Notes: generated from the sequence alone by a model not told the origin. A DNA stretch of 50,747 nucleotides from Flavobacterium piscinae (GCF_004122145.1 NZ_SBKQ01000018.1:1-50747); one strand, 5' to 3'. Positions 1 to 8,340 are shown, numbered from the stretch's first letter. Numbers and translations: made by a program.

Positions 1-1019
1 CAGGGGTGTATACGTATACCCTTATCGGAACACCACCCTGTGCAAACAGTACGGCCAGTGTAACGGTAACAGTCAACCCCACACCAAATCCGGGAGAAGC
101 AGGAGCTGCCCCATTTTGTGCCAACTCCCCGGCAGATGATTTATTCAATTATTTAGGCGGTACCCCTGATGCAGGCGGAACGTGGTCACCGGCATTAGCC
201 AGTGGTACAGGCGTATTTGACCCGGCACAAGACACCGCAGGCGTGTATACCTATACAGTAAGCGGCACAGCACCTTGTACCCCACAAAGCACCACAGTTA
301 CAGTCACAATTAACCCCATCCCCAATGCGGGAACTGATAACAGTATTGTTTTATGTGAAACAAGTCCGGCAGTAGATTTATTCACACAATTGGGCAATAG
401 CCCTGAAACGGGCGGAACGTGGTCACCGGCATTAGCGAGTGGCACGGGAGTATTTGACCCGAGTCAAGATGCAGCAGGGGTGTATACGTATACCCTTATC
501 GGCACACCACCTTGTGCAAACAGTACGGCCAGTGTAACGGTAACAGTCAACCCCACACCAAATCCGGGAGAAGCAGGAGCTGCCCCATTTTGTGCCAACT
601 CCCCGGCAGATGATTTATTCAATTATTTAGGCGGTACCCCTGATGCAGGCGGAACGTGGTCACCGGCATTAGCCAGTGGTACAGGCGTATTTGACCCGGC
701 ACAAGACACCGCAGGCGTGTATACGTATACAGTAAGCGGCACAGCACCTTGTACCCCACAAAGCACCACAGTCACAGTAACGATCAACCCCATCCCCAAT
801 GCGGGAACAGATAACAGTATTGTTTTATGTGAAACAAGTCCGGCAGTAGATTTATTCACACAATTGGGCAATAGCCCTGAAACGGGCGGAACGTGGTCAC
901 CGGCATTAGCGAGTGGCACGGGAGTTTTCGACCCGAGTCAAGATGCAGCAGGGGTGTATACGTATACCCTTATCGGAACACCACCCTGTGCAAACAGTAC
1001 GGCCAATGTAACGGTAACG
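1..1019 (+). repeat. Tandem 474-bp coding repeat, 2.15 copies visible
   Basis: Copies start at 1, 475 and 949 (the last stops at 1019, where similarity ends abruptly). Each 474-bp unit encodes 158 residues, itself two 237-bp halves. Aligned by eye, copies 1 and 2 differ at about ten positions, all synonymous. Copy 3 shares the variants of copy 1 rather than copy 2 (for example at 29 and 39 versus 503 and 513), which suggests more copies upstream of the window and exchange between them. The repeats are much richer in G+C than what follows: 36 of 60 bases in 181-240 against 16 of 60 in 1501-1560. Confidence 0.95.
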
Positions 1020-2753
1020 ATAGATTCGACTGCAAATGCAGGAGTTTTTACAGGAATTCAAAGTGTTTGTGCTTCTGAAGGAACATTTGATTTAAACAAC
1101 TTATTAGATGGAACGCAACAAACAGGAGGTATTTGGACAGATAATCAAGGTGATGTGGTTACAACTGTGATTACAATTTCTAATTTATCAGCGGGAACAT
1201 ATAATTATACTTATTCTGTTACGACCGATTGTAATACTGATTCAGAACCTGTTCAATTAACAATTATTCAAGGAACAGAAATTCTACCGGAAGATGTGAT
1301 TGTTTTTTCCCCAATTTGTCTAGGTGAAAATTCAACGGTTACGATTTTTAATCTACCTGATGGAAGTTATTCACTAAATTATTCATTAACGGGGAGCAAT
1401 AACTTTCCAAATCAAATAGTATTGTTTACAGTTACCGGAGGCGAAGTGACCTTTGAAATTGATACGACACAATTAGTAAATCCAGGAATAACTAATTTAG
1501 TTTTTAATTCAATATTAAATACGGTTACAACTTGCGAATCTTTACTAACCGGATTATCATTCACAATTGAAATTTTACCGAGATTAACTTTAGTTGAGAC
1601 AAACTTAACTATTCAGAATGTTTGTTTAGGAACAGATGTAATTGTTCAAATTTCAGGAGCAACCGGTTTAGCTGACGGAATTTATCAAATTATTTATTCC
1701 ATTCCAAACGCTAATCCGATAACAGGGAGTTCTGGAGATTTTACTATTACTTCCGGATCCGGTCAATTTATAATTCCGGGTACTGTTTTTCCAAATGCAG
1801 GAGCCTATGTATTATCTATTAATTCAATTACAAGTGAAGCGACTCCTTGCGACAATTTGAATCCAGCTGTTTCCTTTTCTTTTGAAATTTTACCTGCAGC
1901 TACTATAACCGATGCTCTAGTTTCATTGTCTGCACTTTGTGCTAATACTGATGGTACTGTTTCAATAACAAATGCAACCAATTTGTCCAACGGGCTTTAC
2001 GAATTAACCTACCAGATAACGGGAACTATTACGCAAAACCAAACTATTAATGTTGAATTTATAAACGGTGAAACTAGTTTTATAATTCCTTCTACAATCA
2101 TAAATAATAGTGGTGAAATTACCCTTTCAATCAATCAAATCAATTCAAATGCAGGAAATGCTTGTGGTACACCCGGTCATACTTTCAATTCAGTAACGTT
2201 AACAATTGAAAATGTAGAAACCCCTCAACTTGTTGAAGGAGGAAATTCATTTTGTGAAGATGATAATGCCACTATTGCTAGTTTAAGTAGCGGAATCAAC
2301 ACAAACGAAACCATTATATGGTATGATGCTCCTTCGAATGGAAATGCCTATGCTGATTCAACAGTTTTAGTTGACGGACAAATTTATTATGCTGCAATTC
2401 AGTCTTCTACCGGTTGTGAGAGTACAATTAGATTAGAAGTCACTGTATTTATAAACGATTGTACAGAAATCATAATTCCTGATGGTTTTTCTCCTAATGA
2501 TGACGGAATTAATGACTTTTTTGTGATTAAAAACATCAGAACACTTTATCCTAATTTTGATTTGGAAATATTCAACCGTTATGGAAATATTCTTTATAAA
2601 GGAAATGCAGCTTCTCAAGATTGGGATGGTACATCCGATAAAGGAATTCAAATTGGAGGGAACAAGCTTCCGGCCGGAGTTTACTTCTTTATCATCAACT
2701 TTAATGATGGTGAAAGAGAACCATTGCAAGGAAGAGTTTATTTAAGTAGATAA
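1..2753 (+). CDS. T9SS type B-sorted repeat adhesin (5' end outside window)
   Basis: The frame is open at the window edge, so this is the C-terminal 917 or so residues of a larger extracellular protein. In order it shows two full and one partial copy of a 158-residue repeat (each made of two 79-residue halves sharing GGTWSPALASGTGVFDP), then about 400 residues of Ig/SprB-like beta domains, an Ig-like domain near residues 750-820, and a final domain of about 85 residues starting near IIIPDGFSPNDDGINDFF. That last domain is the gliding motility-associated (CHU_C) type B T9SS sorting signal, with the typical FNRYGN and LPAGVYFF blocks. The protein is therefore probably exported by T9SS and held on the cell surface. 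A PorP/SprF gene follows 14 bp downstream, the usual partner of type B cargo. Ligand unknown; resemblance to SprB is in architecture only. Confidence 0.9.
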   Translation, partial: GVYTYTLIGTPPCANSTASVTVTVNPTPNPGEAGAAPFCANSPADDLFNYLGGTPDAGGTWSPALASGTGVFDPAQDTAGVYTYTVSGTAPCTPQSTTVTVTINPIPNAGTDNSIVLCETSPAVDLFTQLGNSPETGGTWSPALASGTGVFDPSQDAAGVYTYTLIGTPPCANSTASVTVTVNPTPNPGEAGAAPFCANSPADDLFNYLGGTPDAGGTWSPALASGTGVFDPAQDTAGVYTYTVSGTAPCTPQSTTVTVTINPIPNAGTDNSIVLCETSPAVDLFTQLGNSPETGGTWSPALASGTGVFDPSQDAAGVYTYTLIGTPPCANSTANVTVTIDSTANAGVFTGIQSVCASEGTFDLNNLLDGTQQTGGIWTDNQGDVVTTVITISNLSAGTYNYTYSVTTDCNTDSEPVQLTIIQGTEILPEDVIVFSPICLGENSTVTIFNLPDGSYSLNYSLTGSNNFPNQIVLFTVTGGEVTFEIDTTQLVNPGITNLVFNSILNTVTTCESLLTGLSFTIEILPRLTLVETNLTIQNVCLGTDVIVQISGATGLADGIYQIIYSIPNANPITGSSGDFTITSGSGQFIIPGTVFPNAGAYVLSINSITSEATPCDNLNPAVSFSFEILPAATITDALVSLSALCANTDGTVSITNATNLSNGLYELTYQITGTITQNQTINVEFINGETSFIIPSTIINNSGEITLSINQINSNAGNACGTPGHTFNSVTLTIENVETPQLVEGGNSFCEDDNATIASLSSGINTNETIIWYDAPSNGNAYADSTVLVDGQIYYAAIQSSTGCESTIRLEVTVFINDCTEIIIPDGFSPNDDGINDFFVIKNIRTLYPNFDLEIFNRYGNILYKGNAASQDWDGTSDKGIQIGGNKLPAGVYFFIINFNDGEREPLQGRVYLSR

Positions 2754-2767
2754 TTTCAACATTAGTT

Positions 2768-3709
2768 ATGAAAAAACGTTTGAGATATAAAATTCAATTA
2801 TTCCTATTACTTATGTCAATGATGGCAATGGCACAACAGGATCCGCAATACACTCAATATATGTATAATATGAGTGTTTTGAATCCCGCCTATGCCACGG
2901 ATAATCCGGATGTTATTAATTTTGGGGCACTTTATCGTGCACAATGGGTAGGTTCGGTTGGAGGACCGACAACAGGTTCTTTTTTTGCACATTCTCCCAT
3001 TGCAAAAAAAGTGGAAATGGGACTTTCTGTCATTCATGACCAAATTGGCGATGTAGTAAATGAAACCAATGTGTTTGTTGATTTTGCCTATGTTTTAAAA
3101 TTAAATGAGTCAAACAAACTCTCCTTTGGAGTGAAAGGAGGAGCTACTTTTTTTAATACAACGTTTGATGGTTTTGTTTATTCTGATGAATTACCTGATC
3201 CGGCTTTTGCTAATAATTTAAGTAGAGTATTTCCAAATATTGGGGTGGGAGCATTCTACTTTGGTGAAAATTATTATCTCGGTTTATCAAGTCCAAATTT
3301 ATTACGAACTAAACATTTGGAAAGAGAAGACGGAATTATTGCAACCGGGGTAGAAGAAATTCACTATTTTTTTACCGGAGGATATGTGTTTAATTTGAAT
3401 GATAATTTAAAGTTTAAACCGGCTTTTATGTCCAAAGTAGCCACCGGAGCTCCAATGTCTTTTGATGTTACTACTAATTTTTTAATTAATAATGTATTTG
3501 AAATTGGTGCCGGCTATCGATGGGATGATTCGGTGAGCGGATTAGTAAATTTTAAAATTTCTCCTTCATTAAGAATTGGTTATGCCTATGATTACACGCT
3601 TTCTAATTTGGGTAGATTTAATTCCGGTAGTCATGAGATTATGATTTTATTCGATTTGAATAAAAAAGGTAGTATGAACGGTTATGATAAATCGCCTCGA
3701 TTCTTCTAA
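2768..3709 (+). CDS. PorP/SprF family T9SS outer-membrane protein
   Basis: A 313-residue protein with a signal peptide (residues 1 to about 22, ending AMAQ) followed by the family hallmark QDPQYTQYMYNMSVLNPAYA and a predicted beta-barrel. PorP/SprF proteins sit in the outer membrane and are needed for secretion or surface attachment of particular type B sorted cargo; in Flavobacterium johnsoniae SprF serves SprB. The gene lies 14 bp after the adhesin and 12 bp before the OmpA gene, so the three are very probably one transcript. Its specific cargo is inferred from position only. Flavobacteria carry many paralogues, so no gene symbol is assigned. Confidence 0.92.
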   Translation: MKKRLRYKIQLFLLLMSMMAMAQQDPQYTQYMYNMSVLNPAYATDNPDVINFGALYRAQWVGSVGGPTTGSFFAHSPIAKKVEMGLSVIHDQIGDVVNETNVFVDFAYVLKLNESNKLSFGVKGGATFFNTTFDGFVYSDELPDPAFANNLSRVFPNIGVGAFYFGENYYLGLSSPNLLRTKHLEREDGIIATGVEEIHYFFTGGYVFNLNDNLKFKPAFMSKVATGAPMSFDVTTNFLINNVFEIGAGYRWDDSVSGLVNFKISPSLRIGYAYDYTLSNLGRFNSGSHEIMILFDLNKKGSMNGYDKSPRFF

Positions 3710-3721
3710 AAAATAGAGAAA

Positions 3722-5599
3722 ATGAAAAACATAAAAATACTATTTTTCTTTTTGGTTTGCAGTCAATTGTTATTGGCTCAAAAAGCGACACTTAAAAAAG
3801 CAAATGAACTTTTTGCCAATAAAGCTTACATAGAAGCAGCCAAAATATATGAAAAATTTAAAGATAAACAAGAACAAAATGTACTGCAGAATTTAGGAGA
3901 TTGTTATTATTATAATGCAGAAATGAAGTTTGCTGCAGACAATTACGGAAACTTGGTTTTTAAATATAAGGACAGTGTAAAACCGGACTATCTTTTCCGC
4001 TATGCTCACGCTTTAAAAGGTCTGGAGGATTATGAACGAGGAGATAAAATCATGAGTGACTATTTGAAATATCCCGTCGATACTAAAAAATTTAAGGAGC
4101 ATCTGAATAATATTGTTCCCTATAATTACAAAGTCAATCAAATGACCAGAAGTACTAGTACAGGTGATTTCGGAATTTCAATTTTTGGGGAGAAAGTTGT
4201 TTTTGCTTCGCTCCGAAATGCTGAAAGTCCGTTATACAAATGGAATGAAAAACCTTATTTGGATTTGTATGAAGCAACAGTTTCTAAAGACGGTATTTTA
4301 GAAAACATCAAGCCTTTTTCAGAACAAATCAATACTAAAACACATGAAAGTAATGCTGTTTTTACGAAAGATGGAAAAACCATGTACTTTAGTAGAACCA
4401 ATGATAAGCAAGTGCAAGTGGGTGATGAAAAATTTGCCTCGGTTAAGCTTTTTAAGGCTGAATTAGTTGAAAATGAATGGACAAATGTATTGGAATTACC
4501 CTTTTCCAGCGATCAATTTTCAACGCAACATCCTGCTTTAAGTGTGGATGAGAAGAAGTTGTATTTTTCAAGTGATCGAGATGGTTCACTTGGTTCATTT
4601 GATATTTTTTATGTTGAAATTTTAGAGGATGGTACTTTTTCTGAACCTCAAAATTTAGGGGATAATATCAACACCATTCACCGTGAACAATTTCCATTTA
4701 TTGATGAGGAAGGAACCTTGTATTTTGCTTCTGATGGGTTACAAGGTTTGGGTGGCTTAGACATCTTTATGGCTAAAGTTTATGATAATGTGTTTGCCAA
4801 ACCAATTAATTTAGGTGAAACGATTAATACAGGAATGGATGACTTTGCCTATGTTTTAAAGCCCGGTGAAAACTTAGGTTATTTTGCTTCAAATCGAAAA
4901 GGGACAGATAATTTATATTCGTTTATCAGAGAAGAGAACGAAAGGAGATTTATTGTCGAAGGTGATGTTCGGGATAAAGTAACCAAGGAATTGTTACCAG
5001 GTACAACAGTTACTTTATTTGATATGGATGATAAATTAATAGGTCAATTAGTAGTTGGTGAAGATGCTGATTATGTTTTTAATACAGAACCCAACACAAA
5101 ATATAAGATAGTTGCAGACAGAGATTTTTATGCATCCAAAGAACAAATATTTGAAACTACCGATGATGGACGTGTTCGTTTTACCATTGAATTAGAAATT
5201 GAATCTTATGATGATGCCGAAGAAATCATTGTAACCAAAGACGATGGATTGGTTTATATTCAACTTGAGAATATTTATTTTGATTTGAACAAATGGGATA
5301 TTAAAGAAGAAGCGGCTCGCACATTGGATGTATTGGTGGCAATTATGAAAAAATATCCAAGAATGGTAATTGAGTTAGGAGCTCATACCGATTCACGTGC
5401 TTCAGATGCTTATAACTTGCGATTATCACAAGATAGGGCAGGAGCAGCTCTGGAATATTTAGTTTCTAATGGAATTGATAGAAATCGCATGCGTTCAAAA
5501 GGGTATGGCGAGCGTGTACCTTTAATTAACTGTAGTGATAATTGTTCAGAAGTTGAACATTCAATCAACCGCCGTTGTGAATTTATTATTCTGAAATAA
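3722..5599 (+). CDS. OmpA family protein with TPR and PD40 repeats (PorE-like)
   Basis: 625 residues. After a signal peptide (residues 1-20, ending LLLAQ) come TPR-like helices (about 21-130) and PD40/WD40-like blades with YFSRTND, YFSSDRDGSLGSFDIF and YFASDGLQGLGGLDIF (about 150-410). A carboxypeptidase-regulatory-like beta domain follows (about 425-500), then a C-terminal OmpA peptidoglycan-binding domain with HTDSRASDAYNLRLSQDRA and SKGYGERVP. The architecture matches the periplasmic T9SS-associated OmpA proteins of Bacteroidota (PorE type), often encoded after a PorP/SprF gene. Likely role: anchoring the surface apparatus to the cell wall. It converges on the pentapeptide gene with a 2-bp gap and no visible terminator. 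Confidence 0.9.
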   Translation: MKNIKILFFFLVCSQLLLAQKATLKKANELFANKAYIEAAKIYEKFKDKQEQNVLQNLGDCYYYNAEMKFAADNYGNLVFKYKDSVKPDYLFRYAHALKGLEDYERGDKIMSDYLKYPVDTKKFKEHLNNIVPYNYKVNQMTRSTSTGDFGISIFGEKVVFASLRNAESPLYKWNEKPYLDLYEATVSKDGILENIKPFSEQINTKTHESNAVFTKDGKTMYFSRTNDKQVQVGDEKFASVKLFKAELVENEWTNVLELPFSSDQFSTQHPALSVDEKKLYFSSDRDGSLGSFDIFYVEILEDGTFSEPQNLGDNINTIHREQFPFIDEEGTLYFASDGLQGLGGLDIFMAKVYDNVFAKPINLGETINTGMDDFAYVLKPGENLGYFASNRKGTDNLYSFIREENERRFIVEGDVRDKVTKELLPGTTVTLFDMDDKLIGQLVVGEDADYVFNTEPNTKYKIVADRDFYASKEQIFETTDDGRVRFTIELEIESYDDAEEIIVTKDDGLVYIQLENIYFDLNKWDIKEEAARTLDVLVAIMKKYPRMVIELGAHTDSRASDAYNLRLSQDRAGAALEYLVSNGIDRNRMRSKGYGERVPLINCSDNCSEVEHSINRRCEFIILK

Positions 5600-5601
5600 A
5601 G

Positions 5602-6174
5602 TTACTTAATTACCAAATCATATTTAGAGAGCAATCCTTTTAGACCTTCTGTTGAAAAGATTGCTCTTTTCATTTTGTTTTTTTCAGGATCGATGTTAAA
5701 GTCATAACTCGAATAGAAGTCGGCTTTTTGCAGAATAGTATCAATAAAAACAGCTCTTCGTAAGTTACAATTGTCAAACAATGCTTCGGTTAAATCACAA
5801 TTCATAAAATCAACCGAAATCATACTGCAATTAATGAACTGCATTTTTTTTAGTTTCAAAGCATAAAATTGAGCATAATCCAACAAACAATTTGTAAAAT
5901 TAAAATTGTATATCACTTGGTCTGTCATCGCAAAATTTACCGATGTAAAATCACAACCAACAAATTCTACATCTCTTAAAGAAACATAATTAATTTTGGT
6001 TTCTTTGAAATTGCATTCATGAAAAGTACATTCTATAAAAACCACTCCTGTAAAATCACAAGATGCAAAATCACAGTTTCTAAAAATACATTGTTCAAAT
6101 TCATTATAACGAATGGATGAATTTTCATAAATAATATCGTTAATTTCTTCGTTGTAAGTATAATTTGTTTTCAT
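5602..6174 (-). CDS. Pentapeptide repeat-containing protein
   Basis: 190 residues from the ATG at 6174; an in-frame TTG just upstream (6177) is less likely. Nearly the whole chain follows the five-residue periodicity of pentapeptide repeats, with F, L or aromatic residues at the central position and C/N/D between (CDFASCDF, CTFHECNF, CDFTSVNF, CDLTEALFDNCNLRRAVF). Such sequences fold as a right-handed quadrilateral beta-helix. Some relatives (Qnr, McbG) protect DNA gyrase, but most have no known role, and this protein could be either. The Cys content is high. A -7-like box TATATTTA lies at 6187-6194. No operon partner. Confidence 0.85.
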   Translation of the reverse strand: MKTNYTYNEEINDIIYENSSIRYNEFEQCIFRNCDFASCDFTGVVFIECTFHECNFKETKINYVSLRDVEFVGCDFTSVNFAMTDQVIYNFNFTNCLLDYAQFYALKLKKMQFINCSMISVDFMNCDLTEALFDNCNLRRAVFIDTILQKADFYSSYDFNIDPEKNKMKRAIFSTEGLKGLLSKYDLVIK

Positions 6175-6193
6175 CAATTAAATTTTTAAATAT

Positions 6194-6224
6194 AAAAAAA
6201 GCTTCTCTAGTAGGAGAAGCTTTT
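6194..6224 (-). terminator. Rho-independent terminator of tRNA-Arg
   Basis: Inverted repeat GCTTCTC (6201-6207) / GAGAAGC (6214-6220) with a 6-base loop, extended by A:T pairs. On the minus strand it ends in a run of seven T. It lies 12 bp beyond the tRNA 3' end. The A/T extension on both sides means it could also work in the plus direction. Confidence 0.85.
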
Positions 6225-6235
6225 AAAGATTTTTG

Positions 6236-6309
6236 TGACCTCGACAGGATTCAAACCTGTAACCTTCTGAGCCGTAATCAGATGCGCTATTCAGTTGCGC
6301 CACGAGGCC
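6236..6309 (-). tRNA. tRNA-Arg (anticodon ACG)
   Basis: Read on the minus strand from 6309, the 74 nt fold as a standard cloverleaf. The acceptor stem is GGCCTCG/CGAGGTC with one G-U pair. The anticodon stem is TCTGA/TCAGA around the loop TTACGGC, giving anticodon ACG (first base normally deaminated to inosine, reading CGU/CGC/CGA). The T arm has ACAGG/CCTGT around TTTGAAT. The discriminator base is A. The 3' CCA is not encoded. The promoter and terminator are listed separately. Confidence 0.95.
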
Positions 6310-6321
6310 TTAATGCGGGTG

Positions 6322-6352
6322 CAAATATAGGTATTTTTGTGTAACTTGCAAA
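6322..6352 (-). promoter_or_regulatory. Promoter of tRNA-Arg (Bacteroidota -33/-7 type)
   Basis: On the minus strand, TTTG (6352-6349) is followed after 19 bp by TATATTTG (6329-6322), matching the Bacteroidota housekeeping consensus TTTG-N17-23-TAnnTTTG. The tRNA starts 12 bp after the box. This is the best-formed promoter in the window. Confidence 0.75.
6332..6339 (+). promoter_or_regulatory. -7 box of apt promoter
   Basis: TATTTTTG fits TAnnTTTG and lies 39 bp before the apt start. No clear -33 TTG is visible. It overlaps the spacer of the oppositely directed tRNA-Arg promoter, so the two promoters face each other and probably exclude one another. Confidence 0.5.
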
Positions 6353-6378
6353 CCTAAATTCAAATTAAACCAACTTTT

Positions 6379-6891
6379 ATGGCTCTTGAACAATACATTC
6401 GTGATATAGTAGATTTTCCCAAGCCCGGTATCATTTTTAAAGATATTACCCCACTTTTAGCAAGTCCCAAAGGAACAGAAGAATGTTTACAGTTGCTAAT
6501 CAATAGTTTGAAAGAGAAACAAATTGACAAGGTAATTGGAGTGGAGAGTAGAGGATTTTTCTTTGCTACCCTTTTAGCTCATCATTTTAATGCCGGTTTT
6601 ATTCCCGTTCGAAAACCTAAAAAATTACCATTTGAAACCATTTCTGCTTCCTATGAACTAGAATATGGAACGGATACCCTTGAAATGCATATCGATGCTA
6701 TTCAACCCGGAGATAAAGTTTTAATTCACGATGACGTTTTAGCCACCGGAGGAACCGCCAAAGCTGTTTGTGAATTGGTGAAACAATTAGGAGGCGAAAT
6801 TGTACAAGTGAATTTTTTGATGGAACTCTCCTTCCTAAACGGTCGAGAAAAAATCAAAGAATACGATATTTTTACCGCTATAAACTATTGA
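6379..6891 (+). CDS. apt: Adenine phosphoribosyltransferase
   Basis: 170 residues, the normal length of bacterial Apt. It converts adenine and PRPP to AMP and diphosphate in purine salvage in the cytoplasm. The opening IRDIVDFPKPGIIFKDITP and the VESRGF block are typical, and the PRPP-binding loop VLIHDDVLATGGTAKA lies at residues 114-129. It starts at the first ATG, 39 bp after a -7 box. Its 3' end overlaps by 7 bp the end of a small ORF on the other strand. Confidence 0.97.
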   Translation: MALEQYIRDIVDFPKPGIIFKDITPLLASPKGTEECLQLLINSLKEKQIDKVIGVESRGFFFATLLAHHFNAGFIPVRKPKKLPFETISASYELEYGTDTLEMHIDAIQPGDKVLIHDDVLATGGTAKAVCELVKQLGGEIVQVNFLMELSFLNGREKIKEYDIFTAINY

Positions 6892-7037
6892 CGCTTTTCA
6901 TCCAAAGCTCTTGTAGTTACATAATACCTCCAGCCAATTATTGCCATTTGCCATTTTTTGGCTTTGGTTAAATCCAATTGTTGTTTGGTAAAACTGGGTA
7001 ATATGATTTTATTGATTTTGGATAAGAATGTATACAT
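6885..7037 (-). CDS. Conserved-looking 50-aa basic protein of unknown function
   Basis: A 50-codon ORF starting ATG at 7037 and ending TAG at 6885. The product begins MYTFLSKINKIILPSFTKQQ and ends near WRYYVTTRALDEKRQ. It is basic, with several aromatic residues in the second half and no signal peptide. It fills the gap between apt and the MFS gene almost exactly and overlaps the apt stop region by 7 bp tail to tail. I have an impression of similar 45-50 residue ORFs in Flavobacteriaceae, some auto-named 'SsrA-binding protein', but it has no visible SmpB fold and is far too short for SmpB. Function unknown. Confidence 0.6.
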   Translation of the reverse strand: MYTFLSKINKIILPSFTKQQLDLTKAKKWQMAIIGWRYYVTTRALDEKRQ

Positions 7038-7054
7038 GTTGTAAAAATATAAAA

Positions 7055-8263
7055 TTATTCCTTTTTAACCATCTTTATCACCCAAATCGAACACAAAACA
7101 GCCACCATTCCGCAGGTGCCCATCACCAACCAATTCACTTGGTAACCATAAATGTCAATAATTTGCATGCCCATTTTTGAACTGACAATATGAGCCAAAC
7201 TGAATGTCATGGTATATAAGGCCATATAACGACCTTCATGTCCTCTTGGTGCCCGGCTTAACGCAAATGAGTTGGAGAATGGGAAAGCAAACATTTCACC
7301 AAACGTTAAAAACAAAATGTTGATTACTAAAATTCCCGCCCAAATATTAATTAACAAAGCATAAAATCCTAAAGCCATACATAGTGAACCTAATAAAACA
7401 ATTTTCATTTTATTGACTTTGTTGCGTTCAAAATAGCTCACAATCGGCATTTCTAAAAGGAAAACTAAAAAACCATTCAACGTCATTAATAATCCGATTT
7501 CAAATTCGGTTAATCCATATTGTTTATTATTGTATAAAGGTAATGTGGTAAATAATTGAAAGAAAATCATCCCCGTCACAAAACTCACAAACAAGAATAC
7601 CCAAAATGGACGGTCTTTGAAAACCGATTTTCTAGGTTCTTCAAATGCATCAACATGTTCATTTTTTATTTTTTTCTTTTCTTTTACCAAAAGCCAAAAG
7701 ATGGAAATCGCCAAGATGCAAGTACCACCATCCACCCAAAATAATCCGGCATACCCAATATTCATAATGATTAAACCTCCCAAAGCCGGTCCGGCGGCAA
7801 ACCCTAAATTTACTGCCAATCTCACTAGGGTTAAAGCTCTGGTTCTGTTTTCAGGCTTGGCATAAGCTCCTAACGATACAAACATGGCGGGTCGAAACAT
7901 ATCGGCAATAATCATCACAAAAAACCAAGCAATACAAAGTGTCGAAAATTCTGTAATAAACGGAAAAATAAAAAGCAATAATCCTGTACTCATTAGACTG
8001 AAAACCATGACTTTATAAAAACCAATTTTATCGGCTAACTTTCCGCCAACCCATGAACCTATCATTGAACCGGAACCAAAAAAGACCAAAATTGTACCTA
8101 CATCAGAATAACTAAATTTTAAATCTTCATTTAAATATTTAGTCAAAAAAGGCAACACCATCGTTCCTGCTCGATTAATAAAAGTAATAATCGTCAGAAT
8201 CCAAATTTCTCTCGTAAAACCACGAAAATTATTGATGTATCTCGAAAATGCAGTTGTGAGCAT
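7055..8263 (-). CDS. MFS transporter
   Basis: 402 residues from the ATG at 8263, with about twelve hydrophobic segments and the MFS loop 2-3 signature GGKLADKIGFYKV near residue 70. It is a cytoplasmic-membrane secondary transporter, probably a drug/metabolite:proton antiporter; substrate not predictable. A longer reading from a TTG at 8299 is possible, but a -7 box lies inside that extension and the extra 12 residues are not membrane-like, so the ATG is preferred. There is no close operon partner; the 50-aa ORF follows 17 bp downstream on the same strand. Confidence 0.88.
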   Translation of the reverse strand: MLTTAFSRYINNFRGFTREIWILTIITFINRAGTMVLPFLTKYLNEDLKFSYSDVGTILVFFGSGSMIGSWVGGKLADKIGFYKVMVFSLMSTGLLLFIFPFITEFSTLCIAWFFVMIIADMFRPAMFVSLGAYAKPENRTRALTLVRLAVNLGFAAGPALGGLIIMNIGYAGLFWVDGGTCILAISIFWLLVKEKKKIKNEHVDAFEEPRKSVFKDRPFWVFLFVSFVTGMIFFQLFTTLPLYNNKQYGLTEFEIGLLMTLNGFLVFLLEMPIVSYFERNKVNKMKIVLLGSLCMALGFYALLINIWAGILVINILFLTFGEMFAFPFSNSFALSRAPRGHEGRYMALYTMTFSLAHIVSSKMGMQIIDIYGYQVNWLVMGTCGMVAVLCSIWVIKMVKKE

Positions 8264-8282
8264 GCGTAAAAGTTGACTGTCG

Positions 8283-8290
8283 CAAAGGTA
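8283..8290 (-). promoter_or_regulatory. -7 box of the MFS gene
   Basis: TACCTTTG on the minus strand fits TAnnTTTG and lies about 19 bp before the ATG at 8263. It supports that start over the upstream TTG. No good -33 element is seen. Confidence 0.5.
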
Positions 8291-8340
8291 CAAAGTCAAG
8301 TGAGTAATTAATATAAATTTAGTATCAATATTTTTTTAGA

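Noticed and set aside
251..919. Reverse-strand ORFs of 64 and 98 codons inside the adhesin repeats
   Set aside because: They are repeated exactly as the coding repeat is, carry no independent signal, and arise from the antisense of GC-rich codons.
1..1019. Possible CRISPR or satellite array
   Set aside because: The repeats are 474 bp, contiguous and in frame within one long coding sequence; there are no spacers.
5602..6174. Qnr-type quinolone resistance protein
   Set aside because: The pentapeptide repeat pattern is clear, but nothing specific to Qnr loops can be recognised, so only the family is called.
8263..8299. MFS start at the upstream TTG
   Set aside because: A -7 box falls inside the extension and the added residues do not resemble the family N-terminus.
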